The translations under genes and the position numbers were made by a program. The notes beneath the pieces are model-generated. The model saw only the letters and a program-made list of their open reading frames with translations, made no database searches and had not been told where the DNA came from. Of a stretch of DNA of 64,000 nucleotides, positions 48,276 through 57,578 are shown in pieces (the first letter of the stretch is position 1; each line of letters starts with the position of its first letter). This DNA comes from Burkholderiales bacterium (GTDB taxonomy: Bacteria; Pseudomonadota; Gammaproteobacteria; Burkholderiales; Burkholderiaceae_C). The DNA lies in assembly GCA_016223165.1 (NCBI GenBank), contig JACRPO010000007.1:744001-808000 (forward strand), written 5' to 3'.

Positions 48276-49031
48276 TCAGGTCTTGCGGCGGCGCGCAGCG
48301 GCAGCAGGAGCAGCGGCCGGCCGCGCGGCCGATCCGGTGGCTGATCCGGCCGCTGAGCCGGCAGCCTTGGCGACCGCGGCGCCGGTCTTGACGGCCAGTT
48401 CGGTGGCCTTGCCGGACATGGCCATCATGCGCTCGATGCTGGTCTCGGCCGCACCGGCGCCCTGCTTTGCCGCGCTGCCGGCGAGGTTGCGCGCCATCTC
48501 GGCGCTGCCGTCCTGCAAGGCCTTGGTGGCGAGTTCGGTGAACTGCTGCGTGAGCGCGCCCCACCACTGCATCGGGTCGACGGCCGCCGTGCCGTTGCCG
48601 GCGGCCGCTTTCGCTGCACCTGCCTTGGCGGCGGCCTTGCCCGCGGCGCCGGAGCGTGCCGATGCCGAAGGGGCGCCCGGCGCGGCGGGCGGCGCCGGCG
48701 GTGCCATCTTCGCCGGCTCGGGCGCGGCGGCCGGCCGCAGCTTCAGCGAATCGGCCAGGTCGGTCATGTGCAGGTTCATGCCCTTCAGCGTCGCCAGCGT
48801 CATGCGTTGCACCTCCAGCGCCTGGATGGTGGTGCCGAGCAGCTTGGAATTCTGGTCGAGCCAGAACTGCACCGTGCGCAGTTCGTCGATGCGCTTTTGC
48901 AGCTCGGCCGGCTCGAGCGTCGGCGCGATCCATTGGCCGATGCTCGGCAGCCCGGCACCGCCGCCTTTCATCAGGCCTTGCAGGAAGTCGAAGCCCGGCA
49001 CCAGCCTGGTCAGGTCGCTCGCGCTCGTCAT
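48276..49031 (-). CDS. phaM: PHB granule-associated protein PhaM
   Basis: A 251-residue protein with an N-terminal helical domain (FDFLQGLMKGG, then PTLEPAELQKRIDELRTVQ and IQALEVQRMTLATLKGMNLH) matching PhaM. The C-terminal half is Ala/Lys/Pro-rich and basic, and ends in AAARRRKT, the type of tail that binds nucleoid DNA. In Ralstonia PhaM activates PHB synthase and tethers granules to the nucleoid. A central WWGALTQQFTELATKAL segment and poly-Ala runs are present. It complements the secreted depolymerase at 5476-6990. Confidence 0.82.
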   Translation of the reverse strand: MTSASDLTRLVPGFDFLQGLMKGGGAGLPSIGQWIAPTLEPAELQKRIDELRTVQFWLDQNSKLLGTTIQALEVQRMTLATLKGMNLHMTDLADSLKLRPAAAPEPAKMAPPAPPAAPGAPSASARSGAAGKAAAKAGAAKAAAGNGTAAVDPMQWWGALTQQFTELATKALQDGSAEMARNLAGSAAKQGAGAAETSIERMMAMSGKATELAVKTGAAVAKAAGSAAGSATGSAARPAAAPAAAARRRKT

Positions 49032-49164
49032 CGCAATGCACTCCTCGGGGTCGGTTTCGCGGGGTGCTCTGCGCTCACCCCTCGCACGGCATTGTGCGGG
49101 CTGCGCGACGCGAAAACCACCGCGCCGGCGGCCATCGCGGCGGCCGCTTTGGTGGCGACTTGTT

Positions 49165-50526
49165 TCAGCGCCGCGCCTTGGCGGGCGCGGTGGCGGTGCT
49201 CAGGGGCACGCGCTCGACCTTGAAGCCGCGCTCGGCGAGCAGGCGCGGCAGCGCCGCGGGCCCGGTCATGTGCAGCGCGCCGACGGCGGCGAAGACGCGC
49301 CGGCCCTGGCCATGCACCTCGGCGATGCGATCGGCCAGCGGCGCGTTGCGCTCGTCGTTCAGGCGGCGCAGGAAGGCGCGCTCGTCGTCGGTGGCGGCGC
49401 ACTCGCACCAGTCTTCATAGCGCTCGAGCGTTTCGAGGTCGCCGCGTTCCCAGGCGCGCACCATGCGCTCGAGCACGCGCCGGCTGACGAGGCTGTCGAG
49501 CTGGTCCAGCGTCTGCTCGATCATCGCCAGCGCCTCGTCGACATCGGTGGGCACGAGCGCCTGCTTCTGCTGTTCGGCCGTCTCGAGCGAGAGCACGCGC
49601 TTGCGCAGGGCCTTGGCGCGCTGCACGAGCAGCATCTCCATCGCGTGGTTCGGGTCGAGGCCGAGCCACCGCGCATCGAGCACGGTAAGCGTGGTGGCCT
49701 GCAGCACCGGGTGCAGGTTGGCCAGTGCGAGCAGCGGCACGCAGGCGCGCTCGGTGGCGGCCAGCAGGCGCTTCTTGAGGGCCTCGGGCAGCGGCGGCGC
49801 CGGCGTCTTGTCTTCGAGTGCGGCGATGACGGCGGGATCGGTGGGGTCGACCTCGAGCGCCAGCGTGTCGCTGGCCCGCAGCGCCGCCGCCGTGGCCGGG
49901 CCCAGCACCTGCCAGGCCGGCTTGCCGACGTGCACAGTGCCGTACAGGTGCGAGACGCGCCCGTCGCGCGTGATGCGCCACAGCAGGCCACGGTCCTCAC
50001 CACGCGCGGGCACGCTGCTGTCCAGCGGCGGCGGGCAGGTGGAGGCGGTGGCCGCGGAAGCAGCGGGGCGCGGCGCCGGGGCGGGGGCCGAAGCGGCTGC
50101 GGCCGGCGGTGCGGAGGCCGCGGCCGCCGGCGCGGAGGCGGCCGGCGTGGTCGGCGCCGGGGCCACCGGCGCGGCCGGCGCCGGTGGCGACGAGGCAGCG
50201 GATGCCGGGGCAGAGGCGGCAGCAGAAGGTGGAGCAGAAGCGGCAGCAGAAGGCGGAGCAGAAGCCGGTGCAGAAGCCGGCGCTTGCGCCGCCGGCGCCG
50301 ACGCTGGCGCGGTAGGGACAGCCGCGGCGGCAGGGGCGGCGGCCGGCGCTGAAGCCGAAGCCGCCGGCGGCTGCGCGGTCGGCGCCGACTCGTCGCCCTT
50401 GCGCACTTGCGCGGCCGCCCACCAGGGCAACGCAAGCGCCAGGGCGCAGGCAAGAGCGCGGGTGTGGGCGCGGGTGTGGGCGCGGGCCGGGAGGGCGGCC
50501 CGAGGGCGCTTCGCGGGACCGGGCAT
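49165..50526 (-). CDS. TraB/GumN-family protein with long Pro/Ala/Ser linker
   Basis: A 453-residue exported protein. The N-terminal signal-like segment (about 22-40, ALACALALALPWWAAAQV) is followed by about 120 residues of Ala/Pro/Ser repeats. A TraB/GumN domain follows: LYGTVHVGKPAW, LDARWLGLDPNHAMEMLLVQ and the C-terminal FAAVGALHMTGPAALPRLLA, holding the conserved His and Gly. Such proteins may be metalloproteases or ligand binders; the role is unproven. It abuts the FAH gene (start one base from its stop). Confidence 0.85.
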   Translation of the reverse strand: MPGPAKRPRAALPARAHTRAHTRALACALALALPWWAAAQVRKGDESAPTAQPPAASASAPAAAPAAAAVPTAPASAPAAQAPASAPASAPPSAAASAPPSAAASAPASAASSPPAPAAPVAPAPTTPAASAPAAAASAPPAAAASAPAPAPRPAASAATASTCPPPLDSSVPARGEDRGLLWRITRDGRVSHLYGTVHVGKPAWQVLGPATAAALRASDTLALEVDPTDPAVIAALEDKTPAPPLPEALKKRLLAATERACVPLLALANLHPVLQATTLTVLDARWLGLDPNHAMEMLLVQRAKALRKRVLSLETAEQQKQALVPTDVDEALAMIEQTLDQLDSLVSRRVLERMVRAWERGDLETLERYEDWCECAATDDERAFLRRLNDERNAPLADRIAEVHGQGRRVFAAVGALHMTGPAALPRLLAERGFKVERVPLSTATAPAKARR

Positions 50527-51546
50527 TCAGGCCGCCTTGGCTTGGACAGCGCCGAAACCTTCGGCCTGCGCCCCGCGCACCCGCTGCTCGATGGCACCGA
50601 AGACGGACTGACCCTCGGCGCCGGCGACCTCGATGCGCACGACGTCGCCGAAGCGCAGCCACTCGCTCGTCGCCTGACCGTCGCGAATCATCTCGAGCGC
50701 CCGCCGTTCGGCGAGGCAGGACACGCCTTGCGCCTCGTCGTCGTGGCTGACGGTGCCGCTGCCGACGATGGCGCCGGCGCGCACGTTGCGCGTGCGCGCC
50801 AGGTGGGCGAGCAGCTGGCCGAAGTGGAAGTGCATGCCCGCGCCGCTTTCCACCTCGCCCAGGCGCTCGCCGTTCACCTGCGTGCTCACCTTCAGGTGCA
50901 CACGGCCGCCACGCCAGGCCGGCCCCAGCTCGTCGGGCGTCACGGCCACCGGCGCGAAGGCCGTGGCCGGCTTGCTCTGCAGGAAGCCGAAGCCGCTGGC
51001 GACTTCCGCGGGCACGAGCGCGCGCAGGCTCCAGTCGTTGACGAGCATCAGCAGGCGCACCGCCTCCAGCGCGGCATCGGGCGCGGTGCCCATCGCGACA
51101 TCGCCGGTGATCACGGCCAGTTCCGATTCAAGGTCGATGCCCCAGGCGCTGTCGGCGAAGACCGCGTCGTCGCAAGGGCCGAGGAAGTCGTCGCTGCCGC
51201 CCTGGTACATCAGCGGCACCTGCAGCAGCCCGGCCGGCACCTCGGCGCCGCGCGCGTGCAGCACGCGCCGCACGTGGCTCGGGTAGGCCGAGGCGTCGGC
51301 CCATTGGTAGGCGCGCGGCAAGGGCGCCATGCAGGCGCGCGGGTCGAAAGCGAAGGCGTGGCGCGCCTTGCCCATGTTGAGCGTCGTGTACAGGTCCTCG
51401 AGTTGCGGGCTGAGGAAGTTCCAGTCATCCAGCAACTGCTGCGCACGGGTGGCGATGCCGGTTGCGAAGTGCGCGCTGGTCAGGTCGCGCGAGACGACGG
51501 CGAGCTGGCCGTCGCGCGACCCGTCCTTCAGGGTGGCGAGTTTCAT
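50527..51546 (-). CDS. Fumarylacetoacetate hydrolase-family protein
   Basis: A 339-residue metal-dependent hydrolase or decarboxylase of the FAH superfamily. The metal-binding core is visible (WGIDLESELAVITGD, with a downstream LMLVNDWSLR). SGTVSHDDEAQGVSCLAERRA matches the family C-terminus. It probably hydrolyses a C-C bond in aromatic catabolism or acts on an oxaloacetate-like acid; the substrate is not readable. The gene starts at ATG 51546 and is followed at once by the TraB/GumN gene. Confidence 0.9.
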   Translation of the reverse strand: MKLATLKDGSRDGQLAVVSRDLTSAHFATGIATRAQQLLDDWNFLSPQLEDLYTTLNMGKARHAFAFDPRACMAPLPRAYQWADASAYPSHVRRVLHARGAEVPAGLLQVPLMYQGGSDDFLGPCDDAVFADSAWGIDLESELAVITGDVAMGTAPDAALEAVRLLMLVNDWSLRALVPAEVASGFGFLQSKPATAFAPVAVTPDELGPAWRGGRVHLKVSTQVNGERLGEVESGAGMHFHFGQLLAHLARTRNVRAGAIVGSGTVSHDDEAQGVSCLAERRALEMIRDGQATSEWLRFGDVVRIEVAGAEGQSVFGAIEQRVRGAQAEGFGAVQAKAA

Positions 51547-51634
51547 CGTCTTCCGGGGGAGGCGAGGCGGGATCGGGGGGTGGCACTATTGTGCGGTGGC
51601 GCTCTCGCACGGCCGCGGCACGACCGCTCGCGTA

Positions 51635-51684
51635 AACCCCCACCTGCGCCCTCTGCCGGGAGGAGGCGCAGAGGTTGGGGGGTT
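51635..51684. repeat. Large imperfect hairpin (intergenic repeat-like element)
   Basis: AACCCCC-ACCT-GCGCC on the left (51635-51650) pairs with GGCGC-AG-AGGT-T-GGGGGGTT on the right (51665-51684), around a 14-base loop. The form resembles palindromic repeats scattered in Burkholderiales. It lies in the leader of the DUF3108 gene and argues that translation starts after it. Confidence 0.55.
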
Positions 51685-52855
51685 GCCCGCACGGCACTTG
51701 CCGGCGCTGTCGCGCTCGCCCGGTGGCCATGGCCGCCGGCTCGCTGCGGCTTGCGCAACGGCGCTCGTGCTGCTCGCGCACGCCTGGGTGCTCGGCCCGT
51801 GCGCGCTCGCGCCGGATCGTGCGGTGCTCTCGGACGGTGATGGCGCGATGCCTGCGAGCGCGGCGCCCGTGACGTCCGCCTCGGCCCTCTCGACGATCTC
51901 GCTCGAGGTGCGGCAGATTGCGACGGCGGCCGCGATCGAGCGTCCGACCCCGGCGGCGGCGCCCGGAGGAGCGGTGCGGACGACGCTCGCGCGATCGATG
52001 CCGCTGCGGGAACAGATGCCGGTACCGATGCCGATGCCGATGGCCTTGTCGATCCCGGAGCCGGGCCGGCCCGCGCCTGCTGAGCCGCCGGATGACGCCG
52101 ACATCGCATCGGCGGCCGCAGCCGTCGCGGCCGGCCCGCCCGGCGGCGTTCCTTCCGCAGCGGCCCCACCGACCTATGCAACCGCGCCGCCGCCATCGTT
52201 CGACCTGCACTACGACGTGCGGCGCGGACCAGCCGAGGGCCGCGCGCAGATCCGCTGGCGCGTGCACGACGACGGTCGCTACCTCCTCGAGATGCGAGGC
52301 TCCGGCGCCGCCGGCGCGGCAGGCACGCCGGTTGCCATGGCAGCGCTGACGCCGCACTGGACGAGCCGCGGCACGCTCGATGCCGACGGCATCGCACCCG
52401 AGCGCTTCGCCGTCTCGCGCCGCGGTCGCGAGCGGCATGCCGCCAACTTCAGGCGCGACGCGGGCATCGTCAGTTTTGCCGGGCCGGCGCGCACCTGGCC
52501 GCTCGTCGGCGGCGCGCAGGACCGGTTGAGCTGGATCGTGCAGCTGGCTTCGGTGCTGCAGGCCGATCCCGCTCGCGCCGCCGAAGGCGCGCAGATCTCG
52601 ATGATGGTGGTGGGCGCGCATGGCGATGCGGGCCTGTGGACCTTCACGGTGCAGCAGCAGGTGGCGGTCGAGGGCCCGGGAGGCGAGCCCCTGCACGCCT
52701 GGCAGCTTCTGCGCGAATCGACGCATGCGCACGACCCGCAGGTCCAGGTCTGGCTCGCGCCTTCGTTGCACCATCTGCCGGTGCGAGTGCGCCTCACGCT
52801 GCCGCGCAACGGCGAGTCCACCGAAATGCGCCTGAGCGCGTTGCAGTTTCCGTGA
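51683..52855 (+). CDS. DUF3108 protein with N-terminal anchor
   Basis: The start is unclear. I chose TTG 51683 because a hairpin (51635-51684) lies upstream; GTG 51596 would add 29 residues. The protein then has 390 residues. A membrane anchor or signal (about 21-38, LAAACATALVLLAHAWVL) is followed by a Pro/Ala-rich linker including a run of Met-Pro. The DUF3108 domain follows (from FDLHYDVRRGPAEGRAQIRW to the end). DUF3108 is a periplasmic beta-rich domain of unknown function. Neighbours on the same strand are DUF3567 and AAA+ genes. Confidence 0.8.
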   Translation: MPARHLPALSRSPGGHGRRLAAACATALVLLAHAWVLGPCALAPDRAVLSDGDGAMPASAAPVTSASALSTISLEVRQIATAAAIERPTPAAAPGGAVRTTLARSMPLREQMPVPMPMPMALSIPEPGRPAPAEPPDDADIASAAAAVAAGPPGGVPSAAAPPTYATAPPPSFDLHYDVRRGPAEGRAQIRWRVHDDGRYLLEMRGSGAAGAAGTPVAMAALTPHWTSRGTLDADGIAPERFAVSRRGRERHAANFRRDAGIVSFAGPARTWPLVGGAQDRLSWIVQLASVLQADPARAAEGAQISMMVVGAHGDAGLWTFTVQQQVAVEGPGGEPLHAWQLLRESTHAHDPQVQVWLAPSLHHLPVRVRLTLPRNGESTEMRLSALQFP

Positions 52856-52993
52856 TCGCCCGCACCGCTGCCAGGGCGACCCCGCCACCGGTATCGGAAG
52901 AAAGGCGCATCGCCAGAAAGGGCTTCCACCTTGAAATCCGGCGCACCCGACCCATCTGCTGCAGGTCCGCTCCACGCAGAGATGCCCAACGCC

Positions 52994-53254
52994 ATGCAAC
53001 TGCTCTACCACTCCGACAGCTTCGTCGTCGTGCGCTTCGACGTGCCGGCCGAGATGCCGGGCGGGCTCGAGCGCGGCGGCTACGAGATCGTGGACAAGTT
53101 CGCGCGCAAGGAGATCTTCCTCGAGGGCGTGCTCGCCGAGAGCTTCAAGGCCGGGGTCGAACAACTGGCCGAGACCGAGCCCAGCGTCGAGGACTTCGAC
53201 GCCTACATCTCGCGCTTCACGGCGCTCGCGCAACAGCCGGTGGCCATGCACTGA
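52994..53254 (+). CDS. DUF3567 protein
   Basis: An 86-residue protein. The start MQLLYHSDSFVVVRFDVP at ATG 52994 resembles the family start, in which an aromatic-rich beta strand comes first; a further ATG lies at 52982. The rest is helical (RGGYEIVDKFARKEIFLEGV, SVEDFDAYISRFTALA). DUF3567 is restricted to betaproteobacteria as far as I know, and its function is unknown. It lies between the DUF3108 and AAA+ genes. Confidence 0.85.
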   Translation: MQLLYHSDSFVVVRFDVPAEMPGGLERGGYEIVDKFARKEIFLEGVLAESFKAGVEQLAETEPSVEDFDAYISRFTALAQQPVAMH

Positions 53255-53324
53255 ACGCCGTCCCGGGCGCCGCCTGAGGGCCCGGAAACCTACGGGAACG
53301 GCGGGGCTTGTGCGCACGGCCGGC

Positions 53325-53344
53325 CTGCGACAAGATCGTCGCAG
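53325..53344. promoter_or_regulatory. Perfect 7-bp palindrome upstream of the AAA+ gene
   Basis: CTGCGAC-AAGATC-GTCGCAG lies 49 bases upstream of the AAA+ start, and about 70 bases downstream of the DUF3567 stop. It could be a regulator site or a small hairpin that ends the DUF3567 transcript; no T-run follows. Confidence 0.35.
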
Positions 53345-53392
53345 ACCGTCCGACACCTTCCCCCATCCAACGCTTCCGAGCGGAGGGCATGC

Positions 53393-55771
53393 ATGGCACC
53401 GACGAGCGCCCGATCCAGCGCCCGATCCATCGCCCGATCCATCACCGATCCGCGGCACGTCCTCTCACCGGGGCTCACCGAGGCGCCGGTGCTCGACCTG
53501 CTGAGCTCGCACTTCGTGCTCACGCTCGCCCTGCGCAGCAGCGGCCGCTTCAACCTGCGCCGCGACTGGAACAGCCTGCTCGCCATCGTCGGCCGCCACC
53601 TGGTGTGGACGTTGCCGGTGCTCACGCGCGTGCGCGCCTACCTGCGCGAGCGCTGCAAGGGCAACGCGCTGTGGCGCGGGCACGACCAGCTCACCGACGA
53701 GGCCTTCGTCGAGAAGTACGGGCCCTGGCGCGGGCCCTACGAGGAAGGCACGCTCTTCTTCTACATCGACGAGTACATCAAGGACTCGCCGAAGGACCTG
53801 CTCACCGTGCTCGGCGCGAGCTGCGACTGGATCGCGCGGCGCCTGAAGAAGGAGCACACGCTCGTCGAGAAGAACATCGACGCGCTCGCCGGCCTGCTGC
53901 AGCTGAACCCCGCCGAGCGCGCGCTGCTGCTGTACGGCACGCTGGCCCGCTACCAGCGCGACCTGCGCGGCCTGCTCGTCGAGTTCAAGGTCAGCAATGC
54001 GCACGAGGCCTATGCGGCGCTGGCTGCCGTCGCCGGCGTCGAGGCGAGCGAGGTGGCCGAGGCGCTGCGCGCCGGCTCGCGCCTCGAGCGCATCGGCATG
54101 ATCGAGAACCTGATCTCGGAGCAGAACATCACCGACCTCGCCGACTTGATGAAGGTGAGCGAGCAGCTGCCGCCGGTGCTGATGCGCGAGTACCGCGCGC
54201 CCGGCGAGCTGATGGCCGTGTTCACGCGGCCGGCGGTGAAGAGCGACCTGGCGCTCGCGGACTTCGCCTTCGTCGAGGAAGACGCGCGCATGCTGACGGC
54301 GCTGCTGAAGAACGCGACGGCGCGCAAGGAGCCGGGCGTCAACGTGCTGCTCTACGGCCCCCCGGGCACCGGCAAGACCGAGCTGGCGCGCGTCTGCGCC
54401 GCTGCGGCCGATCTCGAGCTCTACGAGGTCGAGTATGCCGACCGCGACGGCAACAGCCTCTCGGGCCGCGACCGCTACCGCAGCCTGCAGATCAGCCAGG
54501 TCTTCCTCAAGGGCAGCGAGAAGGTGGCGCTGCTGTTCGACGAGGTCGAGGATGTGTTCCCACCCATCAGCAGCGAGGCGGCGCAACTGCTGGCGCGGCT
54601 CGACAGTTCCGACGCCCCGGCGTCCGGCAGCGTCAGCGGCAAGGCGTGGGTGAACCAGATCCTCGAGACCAACCCGGTCCCGGTGATCTGGGTCACCAAC
54701 CGCATCGAGCAGATCGATCCGGCCTTCCGCCGGCGCTTCCAGTACCACATGCTGCTGAAGAGCCCGCCGCCCGGAGCCCGCGAAGGGCTCGTGCGGCGCG
54801 CGCTCACCGGTGCCGAGGTCAGCGAAGGCTTCGCCGAGAAGCTGGCCGAGCGCCGCGCGCTGACCCCGGCGCAGATCCGCACCGCGGTGCGCTTCGCGCG
54901 CCTGGCACAGGCGCCCGCGGGCAGCGAAGGCGCGTGCGAGGCGCCGACGATGGAGTCGCTGATCCAGCGCCAGCTCACCAATGCCGACAAGGCCCTCGGT
55001 GGTGCGCCGGCCGAACGCGGCGCGCGGCCGGTGGTGACCACCTACGATCTCACGCTGCTCAACGTCGAGACGCGTTTCGAGGTGCCGAAGATCATCGACG
55101 CGCTCGCTCGGCGCGGGCACGGGACGCTGTGTTTCCACGGCCTGCCGGGGACCGGCAAGACGGCGCTGGCCGAGCACATGGCACAGTCGCTCGGGCGGCC
55201 GCTGATGATTCGCCAGACGAGCGACATCGCCAGCAAGTACGTCGGCGAAACCGAGCAGAACATGGCCGCGATGTTCGAGGAGGCGACCAGCGAAGGTGCA
55301 TTGCTGCTGCTCGACGAGGCCGACAGCTTCCTGCGCAGCCGCCGGCTCGCCGAGCGGCACTACGAGGTGACCGAGGTCAACGAGATGCTGCAGGGCATGG
55401 AGCGCAACGCCTGCATCTTCATCTGCACCACCAACCTCTTCGAGGACCTCGACGAGGCGGCGCTGCGGCGCTTCACGTTCAAGATCCGCTTCCATCCGCT
55501 CAAGCCCGAGCAGCGCCAGCGCATGTTCGTGGCCGAGGCGCTCGGCGGCGACGCCGCGGCCCTCACCGGCGAGCAGCGTGCGCGCCTCGCGGCGCTCGAC
55601 CTCCTGGTGCCGGGCGACTTCGCCGCCGTGCGCCGGCAAGTCGACATCCTCGGCGTGCCCTTCGAGCCCGACGAGTTCCTGAGCCAGCTGGAGAGCGAAC
55701 ACCGCGTCAAGCCGGAGGTGCGGCAGCGCCGCGGCATCGGCTTCGGCGGCGGGCCTGCGTCGAAGGCGTGA
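53393..55771 (+). CDS. Tandem AAA+ ATPase
   Basis: A 792-residue protein. It starts at ATG 53393 with GGAGGG five bases upstream. The N-terminal 300 residues have no recognised domain. AAA1: Walker A GPPGTGKTEL (about 323-332), Walker B VALLFDEVEDVF, arginine region DPAFRRRF. AAA2: Walker A GLPGTGKTAL (about 583-592), Walker B ALLLLDEADSFL. Both Walker B motifs keep the Glu, so both domains may be active. It is probably a hexameric remodelling ATPase of the Vps4/SpoVK-like clade; the target is unknown. The first residues are Ser/Arg/Ile repeats encoded by a short DNA repeat. Confidence 0.9.
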   Translation: MAPTSARSSARSIARSITDPRHVLSPGLTEAPVLDLLSSHFVLTLALRSSGRFNLRRDWNSLLAIVGRHLVWTLPVLTRVRAYLRERCKGNALWRGHDQLTDEAFVEKYGPWRGPYEEGTLFFYIDEYIKDSPKDLLTVLGASCDWIARRLKKEHTLVEKNIDALAGLLQLNPAERALLLYGTLARYQRDLRGLLVEFKVSNAHEAYAALAAVAGVEASEVAEALRAGSRLERIGMIENLISEQNITDLADLMKVSEQLPPVLMREYRAPGELMAVFTRPAVKSDLALADFAFVEEDARMLTALLKNATARKEPGVNVLLYGPPGTGKTELARVCAAAADLELYEVEYADRDGNSLSGRDRYRSLQISQVFLKGSEKVALLFDEVEDVFPPISSEAAQLLARLDSSDAPASGSVSGKAWVNQILETNPVPVIWVTNRIEQIDPAFRRRFQYHMLLKSPPPGAREGLVRRALTGAEVSEGFAEKLAERRALTPAQIRTAVRFARLAQAPAGSEGACEAPTMESLIQRQLTNADKALGGAPAERGARPVVTTYDLTLLNVETRFEVPKIIDALARRGHGTLCFHGLPGTGKTALAEHMAQSLGRPLMIRQTSDIASKYVGETEQNMAAMFEEATSEGALLLLDEADSFLRSRRLAERHYEVTEVNEMLQGMERNACIFICTTNLFEDLDEAALRRFTFKIRFHPLKPEQRQRMFVAEALGGDAAALTGEQRARLAALDLLVPGDFAAVRRQVDILGVPFEPDEFLSQLESEHRVKPEVRQRRGIGFGGGPASKA

Positions 55772-55823
55772 ACTAGCGCACGGCGGCCGGGCCGCCGCTC
55801 AATCGCGACGGCGGACGGCCGAT

Positions 55824-57395
55824 ATGTCGCGGATGCAGGTGATCTCCGACATGCTGCCGACCTGGGCCTCCCAAGCGGGATGGGGGCCGCTGCTGCTCGC
55901 GTGCATCACCACCGGTGTCGTCTTCGGCGCCCTGAGGCGGGTGCTGCTCGCGCGCCGCGGCGCGGCCGTGGGCCTGCAGGTGCAGGCGCGCGCCACCCGG
56001 TCGCAGGCTGCCGGCCAGCCGGCGGGCACGCGCGACGTGCTCACCGGGCTCGTGACGCGCCACGAGTTCGAGTCCACGCTCGAGGAGAGCGCATGGCAGG
56101 TCGACCACAAGGGTGGCGCGCCACTGGCCGTGCTCTACGTCGGCCTGGACGACCTGCGCAGCATCAACGACGGTTTCGGCCTGCAGGTCGGCGATGCGCT
56201 GCTCGTGCAGGCGGCGCGGCGCCTGAGCAAGCTGCTCGGCGCCGAGGGCCCCGCCGGCACCACCCATGTCGCCCGCGTCGGCGGCGAGGAGTTCGCGCTC
56301 CTCGTGAGCGGCGACGAGGCGGCGGGCATCGGCATGGGCGCGCGCGTCTGCTCGGCCCTGGCCCGGCCTTTCGAGGCCGAAGGCCAGCCGCTCGCGCTGA
56401 CCGTCTCGGTGGGCCTGGCCTGCTACCCGGCGCACGGGGCCTGGTCGCGGCTCCTGCCGCACGCGGCGGCGGCGATGCGCCATGTGCGCCAGGCCGGCGG
56501 CAACGGCCACGCCGTCTACGCGCCGGCGATGGCGGTGGACCTGCGCGAGCAGGCCCTGCTGCTGCAGGACCTGCGCCAGGCCGTCGAGCGAGGCGAGTTC
56601 AAGCTCCTGTACCAGCCCAAGGTCGATGCGGCGAGCCTGCAGATCACCGCCGCCGAGGCGCTGCTGCGCTGGGACCATCCGGTGCGCGGCATCGTGCCGC
56701 CGGCCGTCTTCATTCCGCTGGCCGAGCGGCATGGCCTGATGGGGCCGATCGGCGAGTGGGTCGTCGTCGAGGCGTGCCGCCAGGCGGCCGTGTGGCGCGA
56801 GAGCGGCTTGCGCATGCGTATCGCCATCAACATCTCGGGCCACCAGCTGCGGCACGACCGCTTCGTGGCGCAGCTGGAGCAGCAGACGCGCCAGCACGGC
56901 ATCCCGCCCGCGCGCCTGACCTGCGAGATCACCGAGTCGGTGGCGATGGAGGACACGGCGCAGACGCGCATCGCCTTCCAGCGCCTGCGCCGGGCCGGCT
57001 TCCATGTCTCGATCGACGACTTCGGCACCGGCCACTCGAGCCTGGCGGTGCTGCGGCGGCTGCCCGCTGCCGAGTTGAAGGTGGACCGCAGCTTCGTCGT
57101 CGACCTCGAGGCCTCGGAGTCGGCCCGCTCCATCGTCGAGGCGGTGCTCAGCGTCGCGCGCACGCTCGGCCTGCGTGTCGTGGCCGAGGGCGTCGAAACC
57201 GAGGCCCAGCGCGACATTCTGGTGCGCATGGGCTGCGACGAGCTGCAGGGCTATCTCTTCGCCCGGCCCATGAGCGCCGTGGCGCTGGCCTTGTGGGCCG
57301 ACGGCAGCGGCCCGGGCGGCAGTTCAGGTGGTGCGGCGGCCGAATTCAGGCCCTCGCTGTTCGACCCGACCAAGCCCGCGCCGATGCTGCCCTGA
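55824..57395 (+). CDS. GGDEF-EAL cyclic di-GMP signalling protein
   Basis: A 523-residue protein. One N-terminal membrane segment (about 18-36) is followed by a GGDEF domain with a GGEEF active site (about 153-157) and an EAL domain (EALLRWDHP, about 278-286). Other EAL motifs visible are NISGHQL, ITESVAME, DDFGTGHSSL, KVDRSF and EGVETEAQ. GGEEF and EAL are both intact, so synthase, phosphodiesterase or both are possible. The GGDEF metal-binding start (VGLDDLRSINDGFG) is slightly unusual. It is followed by a multi-pass membrane protein gene. Confidence 0.95.
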   Translation: MSRMQVISDMLPTWASQAGWGPLLLACITTGVVFGALRRVLLARRGAAVGLQVQARATRSQAAGQPAGTRDVLTGLVTRHEFESTLEESAWQVDHKGGAPLAVLYVGLDDLRSINDGFGLQVGDALLVQAARRLSKLLGAEGPAGTTHVARVGGEEFALLVSGDEAAGIGMGARVCSALARPFEAEGQPLALTVSVGLACYPAHGAWSRLLPHAAAAMRHVRQAGGNGHAVYAPAMAVDLREQALLLQDLRQAVERGEFKLLYQPKVDAASLQITAAEALLRWDHPVRGIVPPAVFIPLAERHGLMGPIGEWVVVEACRQAAVWRESGLRMRIAINISGHQLRHDRFVAQLEQQTRQHGIPPARLTCEITESVAMEDTAQTRIAFQRLRRAGFHVSIDDFGTGHSSLAVLRRLPAAELKVDRSFVVDLEASESARSIVEAVLSVARTLGLRVVAEGVETEAQRDILVRMGCDELQGYLFARPMSAVALALWADGSGPGGSSGGAAAEFRPSLFDPTKPAPMLP

Positions 57396-57578
57396 GCTCC
57401 GCGCTGCTTCGCCGGCGAGGCGGCCCGTGGCGAACCGCGGGTGGATGCGCCGCGCAGCGCTGCGCATTCGGACCAGCAAATCAAACCCCGCCGGCGCCCT
57501 GCCGGACTCGGCGGGCCCACGGCGGAGTGCGATGATGCGGGTTGCCCCGCCCCCCCAGGGCGGACTCACCCGCACCGC

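Noticed and set aside
53465..55702. 745-codon minus-strand frame across the AAA+ gene
   Set aside because: The plus-strand protein has all AAA+ motifs. The antisense translation has none and follows from high third-position GC.
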